A program made the position numbers and the translations under genes. Of a stretch of DNA of 22,031 bases, positions 7,297 through 14,533 are shown piece by piece. The notes beneath the pieces are model-generated. The model worked only from the letters and a program-made list of their open reading frames with translations, ran no database searches and was not told the origin of the DNA. Where the stretch lies: NCBI GenBank assembly GCA_966111775.1, contig CBHWBD010000075.1, forward strand, positions 1 to 22,031, written 5' to 3'. Position 1 is the first letter of the stretch. Each line of letters begins with the position of its first letter. The DNA comes from Pelomonas sp966111775 (GTDB taxonomy: Bacteria; Pseudomonadota; Gammaproteobacteria; Burkholderiales; Burkholderiaceae_C).

Positions 7297-7322
7297 GTCG
7301 CAAGACATGCCCGAGTCCTTAC
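7297..7322 (-). promoter_or_regulatory. Candidate ECF (SigF-like) promoter for bufA1
   Basis: Read on the minus strand, GTAAGG (7317-7322), 16 bases, then CGAC (7297-7300) match the form of the Caulobacter SigF promoter as I recall it (GTAACC-N16-CGAA). It points at bufA1 and lies in the gap shared with the divergent ECF sigma gene, whose ATG is only 13 bases beyond the -35 element. The spacing match and position are what I see; recognition by this sigma factor is inferred. No comparable copy was found facing the sigma gene. Confidence 0.6.
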
Positions 7323-7335
7323 ACTGCGCGCCGCC

Positions 7336-7917
7336 ATGACTGCCTCTCCCGATTTCTGCCGCCAGATCGAGGCGCTGCGCCCCGCCTTGCTGAAATACGC
7401 CCGGCTGCAGCTGCGCAACCCGGCCTGGGCCGAGGATGCCGTCTCCGAAACCCTGCTCGCCGCGCTGGAGAAACCCCAGTCCTTCGCCGGCGGCAGCCAG
7501 CTCAAGACCTGGCTGGTCGGCATCCTCAAGCACAAGCTCATCGATCAGATCCGCAAGAACAGCCGCGAGCTCTCGACGACGGCCAACACCGACGACGGCG
7601 AAGACCTGGACGACCTGCTCTTCGCCAGCGACGGTCACTGGCGCGAAACCCAGCACGACTGGGGCAACCCTGAGGACGTGCTGCGCCAGCTGGACTTCAT
7701 GAAGGTGCTGGAGGCCTGCGTCGACAAGCTGCCCGGCCAGCAGGGGCGCCTGTTCATGATGCGGGAATGGCTGGAGCTGGAGTCCGACGAGATCTGTAAG
7801 GAACTGGCCATCACGCCGACCAACCTGTGGGTCATGCTGCACCGGGCCCGGTTGAGGCTGAGGGACTGCCTGCAAGCGGGCTGGTTCAATGCGGCGCCCA
7901 ATGGAGGAGCGTCTTGA
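7336..7917 (+). CDS. ECF RNA polymerase sigma factor controlling the bufferin operon
   Basis: This is a 193-residue sigma-70-family protein with the two-domain ECF layout. Region 2 spans about residues 8-75: PAWAEDAVSETLLAALE, then FAGGSQLKTWLVGILKHKLIDQIRK, where -10 recognition and core binding occur. An acidic linker (TDDGEDLDDLLF) follows. Region 4 spans about 118-180 (KLPGQQGRLFMMREWLELESDEICKELAITPTNLWVMLHRARLRLRDCL), containing the -35-binding helix-turn-helix. It is divergent from bufA1 and overlaps the anti-sigma gene by four bases. By analogy with Caulobacter SigF, it would be released under metal stress and switch on bufA1BCD. No clear ribosome binding site precedes ATG 7336, and a strong promoter of its own is not evident. 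Confidence 0.9.
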   Translation: MTASPDFCRQIEALRPALLKYARLQLRNPAWAEDAVSETLLAALEKPQSFAGGSQLKTWLVGILKHKLIDQIRKNSRELSTTANTDDGEDLDDLLFASDGHWRETQHDWGNPEDVLRQLDFMKVLEACVDKLPGQQGRLFMMREWLELESDEICKELAITPTNLWVMLHRARLRLRDCLQAGWFNAAPNGGAS

Positions 7918-8108
7918 TCAAGTTGAAGATCACCTGTCGGGAGGCCACGCAGATCACGCTGCAGGCCGAGGACCGCAGCGTGCCGCTGGCCGAGCGCCTG
8001 TCGCTGCGCCTGCATCACCGCATCTGCAGCAACTGTCGCCGCTTCTTCCGCCAGGTCCACCTGATGCGCCAAGCCAGCGCGCGCTGGCGCCAGTACACCG
8101 AGGAATAG
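7914..8108 (+). CDS. Small zinc-finger anti-sigma factor
   Basis: This 64-residue cytoplasmic protein would hold the upstream ECF sigma factor inactive. It has the zinc-anti-sigma signature H-x3-C-x2-C, as H34, C38 and C41 in LHHRICSNCRRF, plus C8 near the start (KLKITCREAT) as a possible fourth ligand. There is no membrane segment. I placed the start at TTG 7914, which overlaps the sigma stop (TTGA) and has GGAGG about 6 bases upstream. The open frame reaches back to 7827, but that extension overlaps sigma coding sequence and lacks family features. The overlap implies coupled translation and roughly matched levels. A CxxC-type site could sense redox state or metal directly; that is inference. 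Confidence 0.82.
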   Translation: MIKLKITCREATQITLQAEDRSVPLAERLSLRLHHRICSNCRRFFRQVHLMRQASARWRQYTEE

Positions 8109-8113
8109 TCCTC
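8100..8113. terminator. Hairpin across the convergent stops of the anti-sigma gene and pcp
   Basis: GAGGA-ATAG-TCCTC is a perfect 5-bp stem with a 4-base loop that spans the TAG of the anti-sigma gene and touches the TGA of pcp on the other strand. No T-run follows, so termination is only possible, not shown. Confidence 0.25.
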
Positions 8114-8765
8114 AGGCGACCGGCGCGCCTTCGTCGGCTTCGGCCGCAGCCAGCGCCTCGTCGCCCGTCAGGGCGATCGCGATCGCCAGCTTGATCGCCT
8201 CCACCTGGGCAGCCAGGCTCATGCTGGCCACCGTCGGCTGGCTGCGCGCGGCCTGCTCGGGCAGGGCCGGAATGTGGATGAAGCCGCTCTTCATTCCCTG
8301 GCCGGCAAGCTGGTGCTGCAGCTCGAAGAACACCTGGTTGCAGACGAAGGCGCCGGCCGTCAGCGACAGTCCGGCCGGATGGCCGGCCGCACGCAGGCCG
8401 TTGCGGATGGCCTTGATGGGCAGGGTCGAGAAGTAGGCCGCGGGTGCTTCGGCCCGTATCGCCACGTCCTGCGGCCGGTCGCCGGCGTTGTCGGCGATGC
8501 GGGCATCGACGAGGTTGACGGCGACTCGCTCGATGGAAATCTCGGTGCGGCCGCTGGCCTGGCCCAGGGAGATGGCGACCACGGGCCGGACCTCGGCCAA
8601 GGCCGCGGCCAGGGCCGCAGGCGCCGCGCCGAAGGCCGTGGGCAGGCAGCGTGCCTGCACGACGGCGCCGGCGATGACCTGGCCCTGCAGGGCCCGGGCG
8701 ACTTCCCAGGAAGGATTGATGGCTTCGCCGCCAAAGGGTTCGAAACCGGTGAGCAGGATATTCAT
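8112..8765 (-). CDS. pcp: Pyroglutamyl-peptidase I
   Basis: This is a 217-residue cysteine peptidase of family C15 that removes N-terminal pyroglutamate from peptides in the cytoplasm. The N-terminus MNILLTGFEPFGGEAINPSWE is the family signature. The catalytic triad is visible: E79 in EISIERVAVN, C142 in GAFVCNQVFF and H164 in SGFIHIPALPEQ. Length matches the family (about 210-220). The C-terminal tail is Ala/Glu/Asp-rich and not conserved. It is convergent with the anti-sigma gene (3-base gap) and divergent from the pilus locus, so it is probably a single-gene unit. There is no evident link to either neighbour. Confidence 0.94.
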   Translation of the reverse strand: MNILLTGFEPFGGEAINPSWEVARALQGQVIAGAVVQARCLPTAFGAAPAALAAALAEVRPVVAISLGQASGRTEISIERVAVNLVDARIADNAGDRPQDVAIRAEAPAAYFSTLPIKAIRNGLRAAGHPAGLSLTAGAFVCNQVFFELQHQLAGQGMKSGFIHIPALPEQAARSQPTVASMSLAAQVEAIKLAIAIALTGDEALAAAEADEGAPVA

Positions 8766-8839
8766 GGCGCCATTGTCCCGAAGCCGGGCCCTGGCCGCCC
8801 TGCGATGCTTTTCAGGGGAACGGGCCGCCCACGGCCCTC

Positions 8840-8845
8840 CATAAT
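8840..8845 (+). promoter_or_regulatory. Possible -10 element upstream of the pilus locus
   Basis: CATAAT, one base from the TATAAT consensus, stands out in the GC-rich 107-base gap between pcp and the first ATPase gene, 27 bases before its ATG. A matching -35 at normal spacing is not visible (GGAACG lies at 17 bases). A GGGCC/GGCCC hairpin at 8822-8837 lies just before it. Confidence 0.3.
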
Positions 8846-8872
8846 CGTCGACACCCCCCGCTGCCCGAGCCC

Positions 8873-11401
8873 ATGACCGACCCGTCCCAGCCTTTGCCCT
8901 GGCCTCATGTCGATGCCGACGCTCCCGCGGCGGGCCCGGCGGCCTCCGGCTTCCTCTGGCCCACCCCGCCCTATGCCGCCTACCCCCAGCCCCAGGTGCA
9001 GCGCGGTGCCGAGGCCTGCGAGATCCTCGGGCTGAACAACAGCCGCAGCATCGGCCAGCTGCTCAAGCTCGAGGCCAGCGAGCGCATCGTGCAGATCAAT
9101 GTGCCGCCGGCGCGCAACAGCATGCCGCTGAAGTTCAGCCAGTTCCGCGCCATCAAGCTGCTGAATCCGCTGACCGTGCCGCCGCGTGACGCCAGCGACC
9201 TGAACTCGCCCCTCAGCGTCGACCAGCGTCCGCGCAGCGATTTCCGCATCGTCTTCAACGGTGGCGACGAGCTCAAGGGCACGACCATCGGCCACCACCA
9301 CGACGGCTTCGGTCTCTTCCTGTTCCCGCCGCTGGCCGATGATGACGACTCGGTGCGCCGCGTCTTCATTCCGCGCGAGGTGCTGGCGCATTTCGAGATC
9401 GGCGAGCGCCTGGGCGACCTGCTGCTGAAGGACGAGCTGGTCACGCCCGAGCAGCTCGATGCCGCCGCCGTCGAGCAAAGCGGCCTGCGCCAGCGCCGCG
9501 TCGGCGACATCCTCGTCAACCAGCAGATCGTCACGGCCGAACAGCTGCTGCAGGCCATCGAACAGCAGGCCCGCATGCCCATGGTGCGCATCGGCGAGGC
9601 CCTGCTGGCCCTGGAGCTGGTCACGCCCGAACAGCTCGAGCTGGCCCTGGTGCAGCAGCGCGACGACCGCTCCGTGCCGCTGGGCGAACTGCTGGTGCGC
9701 AAGGGCGTCATCAGCCGCGCCCAGCTGCAATCGGCATTGGCGCGCAAGATGGGCTATCCGGTTGTCGACGTCGAGAACTTCGCCGTGGAGCCCGACGCCG
9801 TGCGCAAGCTGCCCCATGCCGTGGCCAAGCGCCTGGAGGTGCTGCCCCTGGTGCTGCGCGACGGCCGCCTCGTCGTCGCGATGGAAGACCCGACGCGGCG
9901 CGACGCCCTCGACGAGGTCGAGTTCATCACCCAGCTCAAGGTCGTGCCGACGCTGACCAAGCTCGGCACCCTGCAGTTCGCCATTCCCGCGACCTTCGAC
10001 CGCTATGGCGCCGAGGCCCTGCCGCGCGCGCCCGTCGACAACCTCCCCGACTTCCAGCCCGACTTCGCGCTGGACAGCTCCAACAAGCTCATCGAGAGCC
10101 TGGAGCGCGACAGCAGCGAGCGCAGCGCCAAGGAAGAAGAGTCGCCCATCGAGCAGAGCGACAACTCGCTGGTGCGCCTCATCAACTCGATGATCATCGA
10201 GGCGCACAACCAGGGCGTTTCCGACATCCACATCGAGACCTATCCGGGCCGCGAGAAGCTCAAGATCCGCTTCCGCCGCGACGGCGCGCTGCAGCCCTAT
10301 CTGGAGCTGCCGCACACCTACCGCAACGCCATGATCGCCCGCATCAAGATCATGTGCGACCTCGACATCTCCGAGCGCCGCAAGCCCCAGGACGGCAAGA
10401 TCAACTTCGCCAAGTTCTCGCCCCAGCACAAGCTGGAGCTGCGCGTGGCGACCATCCCGACCAACAACAGCCTGGAAGACGTCGTCATGCGCCTGCTGGC
10501 CAGCAGCAAGCCCATGCCGCTGGAGCGCATCGGTCTGAGCCCGGCCAATCTCTCGGCCCTGCAGTCCGCCGTGGCCCGGCCCTATGGCATGGTGCTGTGC
10601 GTCGGCCCCACCGGCTCCGGCAAGACGACGACGCTGCATTCGGCCCTCAGCCACATCAACACGCCCGAGCGCAAGATCTGGACGGCCGAGGATCCGGTCG
10701 AAATCACCCAGGCCGGTCTGCGCCAGGTCCAGGTGAACCCCAAGATCGACTGGACCTTCGCCAAGGCCCTGCGCGCCTTCCTGCGCGCCGACCCCGACGT
10801 CATCATGGTCGGCGAAATCCGCGACCAGGAGACGGCCGAGATCGCCGTCGAGGCCTCGCTGACCGGCCACCTGGTGCTGTCCACCCTGCACACCAACAGC
10901 GCGCCCGAGACCATCACTCGCCTGCTCGACATGGGCATGGATCCGTTCAACTTCGCCGACTCGCTGCTGGCCGTGCTGGCCCAGCGCCTGGTGCGGCGCA
11001 GTTGCCCGACCTGCCGCACCAGCGAGCCCATGACAGAGGCCGAACTGCAGGAGCTGCTGGACGACTATCTGCACGTCTTCCCGGCCGAGGGGCGGCCCAG
11101 CAAGCTGGCGCTGATGGCGGAATGGATCAAGACCTATGGCCAGGGCGGCCGGCTGCTGAAGTACCACAGCCCCGGCTGCACGGCCTGCGGCGGCAGCGGC
11201 TACAAGGGCCGCGCGGGCCTGCACGAACTGCTGACTGTCTCCAAGGACATACGCCGCATGATCCAGACGGGGGCCCGTGCCGAGGAACTACATCACGCTG
11301 GGCTGGCGGAAGGCATGCGTTCGCTGCGCCAGGACGGCATCATCAAGGTTTTGCAGGGCATCACCTCCCTCGCCGAAGTCCACGCCACCAGCAACGCATG
11401 A
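8873..11401 (+). CDS. GspE/PilB-type ATPase with expanded MshEN-like repeats
   Basis: This is an 842-residue type IV pilus/type II secretion ATPase, far longer than MshE (about 575). Residues 1-45 are Pro/Ala-rich. Residues about 123-172 are a beta-rich, unrecognised segment (FRIVFNGGDELKG, GLFLFPP, RVFIPREVL). Then come four copies of the 24-residue MshEN-type motif at 179-202, 209-232, 239-262 and 269-292, at a strict 30-residue period, followed by the rest of an MshEN-like domain to about 375. A linker leads to the ATPase core: Walker A GPTGSGKTTT with K584, Asp box TAEDPVE, Walker B DPDVIMVGEIRD (D640, E648), His box STLHTNSAPE, and a zinc tetracysteine C711/C714/C769/C772. All catalytic motifs are intact, so it should be active. 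It leads the pilus locus, 18 bases before mshE. It may be a second extension motor or act in a hetero-complex; the role is unknown. Confidence 0.85.
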   Translation: MTDPSQPLPWPHVDADAPAAGPAASGFLWPTPPYAAYPQPQVQRGAEACEILGLNNSRSIGQLLKLEASERIVQINVPPARNSMPLKFSQFRAIKLLNPLTVPPRDASDLNSPLSVDQRPRSDFRIVFNGGDELKGTTIGHHHDGFGLFLFPPLADDDDSVRRVFIPREVLAHFEIGERLGDLLLKDELVTPEQLDAAAVEQSGLRQRRVGDILVNQQIVTAEQLLQAIEQQARMPMVRIGEALLALELVTPEQLELALVQQRDDRSVPLGELLVRKGVISRAQLQSALARKMGYPVVDVENFAVEPDAVRKLPHAVAKRLEVLPLVLRDGRLVVAMEDPTRRDALDEVEFITQLKVVPTLTKLGTLQFAIPATFDRYGAEALPRAPVDNLPDFQPDFALDSSNKLIESLERDSSERSAKEEESPIEQSDNSLVRLINSMIIEAHNQGVSDIHIETYPGREKLKIRFRRDGALQPYLELPHTYRNAMIARIKIMCDLDISERRKPQDGKINFAKFSPQHKLELRVATIPTNNSLEDVVMRLLASSKPMPLERIGLSPANLSALQSAVARPYGMVLCVGPTGSGKTTTLHSALSHINTPERKIWTAEDPVEITQAGLRQVQVNPKIDWTFAKALRAFLRADPDVIMVGEIRDQETAEIAVEASLTGHLVLSTLHTNSAPETITRLLDMGMDPFNFADSLLAVLAQRLVRRSCPTCRTSEPMTEAELQELLDDYLHVFPAEGRPSKLALMAEWIKTYGQGGRLLKYHSPGCTACGGSGYKGRAGLHELLTVSKDIRRMIQTGARAEELHHAGLAEGMRSLRQDGIIKVLQGITSLAEVHATSNA

Positions 11402-11419
11402 TCTTGAAGGTCCGAGTCG

Positions 11420-13156
11420 ATGAGTGAAGCGCCCGCAGAAGCCGCCGCAGCAGCCCCCCGCCCCAAGCTCCGCCTGGGCGACGTCCTCGTCGAGCAGCAG
11501 CTGATCTCGGCCGAGCAGCTCGGCCAGGCCCTGGAGCTGCAGCGCGCCACCGGCAAGAAGCTGGGCCGCATCCTCATCGAGGCCAACCTCATCACCGAGG
11601 AGGCCCTGGCCCATGTGCTGGCCCGCCAGCTGCGCGCGCCCTTCGTCAACCTCAAGACCTTCCCGCTCAAGACCGACCTCGTGCGACTGCTGCCCGAGAC
11701 GCCGGCGCGGCGCTTCCGCGCCCTGGTGCTGGAGGAGCGCGGCGACACCCTGCTGGTGGCCATGGCCGACCCGCTGGACCTGTTCGGCTTCGACGAACTG
11801 GCCAAGATCCTCAAGCGCCGCCTGGCCATGGCCGTGGTGGCCGAAAGCCAGTTGCCGGCCGTCTTCGACAAGCACTACCGCCGCAGCGACGAGATCTCCG
11901 GCCTGGCCAAGGCCCTGGAAAAGGACATCGGCGACGCCGTCGACTTCGGCGCCCTGCAGGCCAGCGTCGGCCAGGAAGGCGCGCCGGTCGTGCGCCTGCT
12001 GCAGTCGGTCTTCGAGGACGCGACCCGCGCCGGCGCGTCGGACGTGCACATCGAGCCCCAGGAAGGCGAGCTGCTGATCCGCAACCGCGTCGACGGCCTG
12101 ATGCAGACCCTCACGCAGGCCGACAAGCGCATCGCGCCCGCCCTGGCCCAGCGCCTGAAGCTGATGGCCGGCCTCGACATCTCCGAGAAGCGCCTGCCCC
12201 AGGACGGCCGCTTCACGCTGCGCCTGTCCGACCGCACCCTGGACGTGCGCCTGTCCACCATGCCCAGCCAGTACGGCGAATCCGTCGTCATGCGCCTGCT
12301 GGGCCAGGGCTCGGCCCTGCGCCGGCTGGGCGACATCGGCATGCCCGAGGACATGCTCAAGCGCTACCGCGAGCTGCTGAACCGCGACGCCGGCATGATC
12401 CTCGTCACCGGCCCGACGGGCTCCGGCAAGACCTCGACGCTCTATGCGTCGCTGGCCGAGCTGGACTCCGAGAAGCTCAAGATCATCACGGCCGAAGACC
12501 CCATCGAATACCGCCTGCCCGGCCTGACCCAGGTGCAGGTCAACGACAAGATCGAGCTGGACTTCGCCAAGGTGCTGCGCGCCGCGCTGCGCCAGGACCC
12601 TGACGTCATCCTGGTGGGCGAAATGCGCGACGCCGAGACCGCCGAGATCGGCCTGCGTGCTGCCATCACCGGCCATCTGCTGCTGTCCACGCTGCACACC
12701 AAGGACACCGTCTCCACGCCCTTCCGGCTGCTGGACATGGGCGCGCCCCCCTTCATGGTGGCCACCTCGCTGCAGGCCGTGCTGGCCCAGCGCCTGCTGC
12801 GCGGCATCTGCAAGCACTGCGCCGAACCCCATCACGCCACGCCGCAGGAGCAGGCCTGGATCAACGAGGTGATCGCTCTGAACGGTGAAGAGCCGGGCCC
12901 GGTGAAAAGCGTCGCCGGCCGCGGCTGCGCCGAATGCAATGGCACCGGCTACCAGGGCCGGCGCGGCATCTACGAGATGCTGGAGCTGGATTCCGACATG
13001 GCCCTGGCCATCCAGAACAGCGATGCCGGCGGCTTCCTGACGGCCGCCCGCAGGTCGCTCAAGGGCAAGACCCTGGCCGACCGCAGCCTGGCCTTGGTGC
13101 GCGAGGGCAAGACCTCATTGGCCGAAGCGGTACGGATCAGCGTGGACGCTGAATGA
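11420..13156 (+). CDS. mshE: MshE, MSHA pilus extension ATPase
   Basis: This 578-residue GspE/PilB-family ATPase has the size and layout of Vibrio MshE. The MshEN domain holds the two 24-residue motifs of the cyclic-di-GMP site at residues 18-41 (starting RLGDVLVEQQ) and 47-70 (starting KLGRILIEAN), separated by five residues as in the known ligand-binding arrangement, followed by RAPFVNL. The ATPase core has Walker A GPTGSGKTST (K337), Asp box TAEDPIEY, Walker B DPDVILVGEMRD (D393, E401), His box STLHTKDTVST and a tetracysteine zinc site C464/C467/C503/C506. It should power pilin assembly at the inner membrane, stimulated by cyclic-di-GMP. A GAAGG stretch precedes ATG 11420. Its stop overlaps the mshG start by four bases. 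Confidence 0.93.
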   Translation: MSEAPAEAAAAAPRPKLRLGDVLVEQQLISAEQLGQALELQRATGKKLGRILIEANLITEEALAHVLARQLRAPFVNLKTFPLKTDLVRLLPETPARRFRALVLEERGDTLLVAMADPLDLFGFDELAKILKRRLAMAVVAESQLPAVFDKHYRRSDEISGLAKALEKDIGDAVDFGALQASVGQEGAPVVRLLQSVFEDATRAGASDVHIEPQEGELLIRNRVDGLMQTLTQADKRIAPALAQRLKLMAGLDISEKRLPQDGRFTLRLSDRTLDVRLSTMPSQYGESVVMRLLGQGSALRRLGDIGMPEDMLKRYRELLNRDAGMILVTGPTGSGKTSTLYASLAELDSEKLKIITAEDPIEYRLPGLTQVQVNDKIELDFAKVLRAALRQDPDVILVGEMRDAETAEIGLRAAITGHLLLSTLHTKDTVSTPFRLLDMGAPPFMVATSLQAVLAQRLLRGICKHCAEPHHATPQEQAWINEVIALNGEEPGPVKSVAGRGCAECNGTGYQGRRGIYEMLELDSDMALAIQNSDAGGFLTAARRSLKGKTLADRSLALVREGKTSLAEAVRISVDAE

Positions 13157-14385
13157 GCAATTTCGCCTTCAAGGGGCGCAACGGCCGCGGCGAGCTCGTC
13201 GAAGGCATCGTCGACGCCGTCAACAGCGACGCCGTTGCCGCCCAGCTGATGGCCGGCGGCGTCGTGCCGGTCAGCATCGAGGCAACGGCCGAGGCCGTCA
13301 GCGTGGCGGGCGGCAGCAACTGGCTCGAGGCCCTGCTCGCCAAGCCCATCAGCCAGGAAGACGCCCTGGTGCTGACGCGCCAGCTCTACACCCTGCAGAA
13401 GGCCGGTGTCCCCATCCTGCGCGCGCTGGCCGGCCTGGAGGCCTCCACCAGCCACCCCGGCATCGTGGCCCTGTTGCAGGACGTTCGCGCCAGCCTGGAC
13501 CAGGGCCGCGAGTTGGGCACGGCCTTCGCCCGCCATCCCAACGTCTTCAGCAGCTTCTACGTCGCCATGACCCGCGTCGGCGAGCTGACGGGCAAGCTGA
13601 CCGAGGTCTTCCAGCGCCTGTCGGAACACCTGGAGTTCGAGCTCGACATCCGCGCCCGCATCAAGCAGGCGCTGCGCTATCCCATCATGGTGATCGTCGC
13701 CATGGGCATCGCACTGGTCGTCATCAACATCTTCGTGCTGCCCAAGTTCGCCGACGTCTTCTCCCATTTCAAGACCGAGCTGCCGGTGATGACGCGCGTG
13801 CTGCTCGGCTTCTCGGCGTGGACGGTGAAATGGTGGCCCCTGGTCGTCGCCGGCTTCATCGGCGCCGGTCTGGCCTGGCGCAACTGGATCGCCACGCCCA
13901 CGGGCCGCTATACCTGGGACCGCTTCAAGCTCAGGCTGCCCATCGCCGGCAATATCGTGCTGAAGGCCACGCTCGCCCGCTTCGCGCGCAGCTTCGCGCT
14001 GGCCAGCAGCTCCGGTGTGCCCATCAGCCAGGCGCTGACGGTGGTGGCCCAGACCGTGGACAACGCCTACATCGGCGCCCGCATCGAGCAGATGCGCGAC
14101 GGCGTCGAGCGGGGCGAAAGCATCTCGCGCTGCGCCACCGGCACCGGCGTCTTCACCCCCATCGTTCTGCAAATGATTGCGGTGGGCGAGGAGACTGGCG
14201 AGCTGGACACCCTGATGACCGAGATCGCGCAGATGTACGAACGCGAGACCGACTTCGCCATCAAGGGCCTGTCCGCCGCCATCGAGCCCATCCTGCTGAC
14301 CATCATCGGCGGCATGGTGCTGGTGCTGGCCCTGGGTGTCTTCCTGCCGCTGTGGAACCTCGGCCAGGCCGCGATGGGGCGCTGA
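13153..14385 (+). CDS. mshG: MshG, inner-membrane platform protein (GspF/PilC family)
   Basis: This 410-residue protein is the membrane platform on which the MSHA ATPase acts. The N-terminus (NFAFKGRNGRGELVEGIVDA) is the typical PilC/GspF start. Two homologous T2SSF domains follow: about residues 70-195, with VLTRQLYTLQKAGVPILRAL, then MTRVGELTGKL; and about 270-395, with LARFARSFALASSSGVPISQAL and MIAVGEETGELD. Hydrophobic segments lie at about 175-196 (YPIMVIVAMGIALVVINIFVL), 225-245 and 380-400 (LLTIIGGMVLVLALGVFLPL). It overlaps mshE by four bases. The gene that follows is separated by a 148-base gap, so mshG may close the first transcription segment. Confidence 0.93.
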   Translation: MSNFAFKGRNGRGELVEGIVDAVNSDAVAAQLMAGGVVPVSIEATAEAVSVAGGSNWLEALLAKPISQEDALVLTRQLYTLQKAGVPILRALAGLEASTSHPGIVALLQDVRASLDQGRELGTAFARHPNVFSSFYVAMTRVGELTGKLTEVFQRLSEHLEFELDIRARIKQALRYPIMVIVAMGIALVVINIFVLPKFADVFSHFKTELPVMTRVLLGFSAWTVKWWPLVVAGFIGAGLAWRNWIATPTGRYTWDRFKLRLPIAGNIVLKATLARFARSFALASSSGVPISQALTVVAQTVDNAYIGARIEQMRDGVERGESISRCATGTGVFTPIVLQMIAVGEETGELDTLMTEIAQMYERETDFAIKGLSAAIEPILLTIIGGMVLVLALGVFLPLWNLGQAAMGR

Positions 14386-14388
14386 AAC

Positions 14389-14403
14389 CACACCCAGGGT
14401 GTG
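14389..14403 (+). terminator. Short hairpin after mshG
   Basis: CACACC-CAG-GGTGTG is a perfect 6-bp stem 3 bases after the mshG stop. There is no following T-run, so it might weaken rather than end transcription, or protect the 3' end of the upstream message, which would allow pilin mRNA to be more abundant. Confidence 0.3.
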
Positions 14404-14417
14404 AAGCTTGCAACGGT

Positions 14418-14445
14418 TTGCAGGCCAGCGTCGAGCCATCATAAA
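14418..14445 (+). promoter_or_regulatory. Candidate promoter for the pilin gene
   Basis: TTGCAG (14418-14423), 16 bases, then CATAAA (14440-14445) give a plausible sigma-70-type -35/-10 pair in the 148-base gap before the pilin gene. This is the largest gap in the window. No sigma-54 -24/-12 pair was found here. A separate promoter would suit a major pilin needed in excess. The match is moderate only. Confidence 0.35.
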
Positions 14446-14533
14446 ACTCGTGAGCTATTCACTTCTCATCGCTGGACCCGTGGCCGATAGTCCCGTCATC
14501 GCACCACAGCGCAGAGAGCGCAGGAAGGCATCC

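Noticed and set aside
7236..7541. Longer N-terminus for bufA1
   Set aside because: It would place 102 residues before a clear signal peptide and overlap the divergent sigma gene. A ribosome site supports 7235.
8762..11224. 820-residue open frame on the minus strand
   Set aside because: It lies opposite the ATPase gene, whose motifs are intact. Its sequence is His/Gln/Ala/Gly/Asp-rich without any domain, as expected from antisense frames in very GC-rich coding DNA.
11288..14442. Minus-strand open frames of 515 and 490 residues opposite mshE and mshG
   Set aside because: They are shadows of conserved genes, with no recognisable motifs, no ribosome site and the same compositional bias as other antisense frames.
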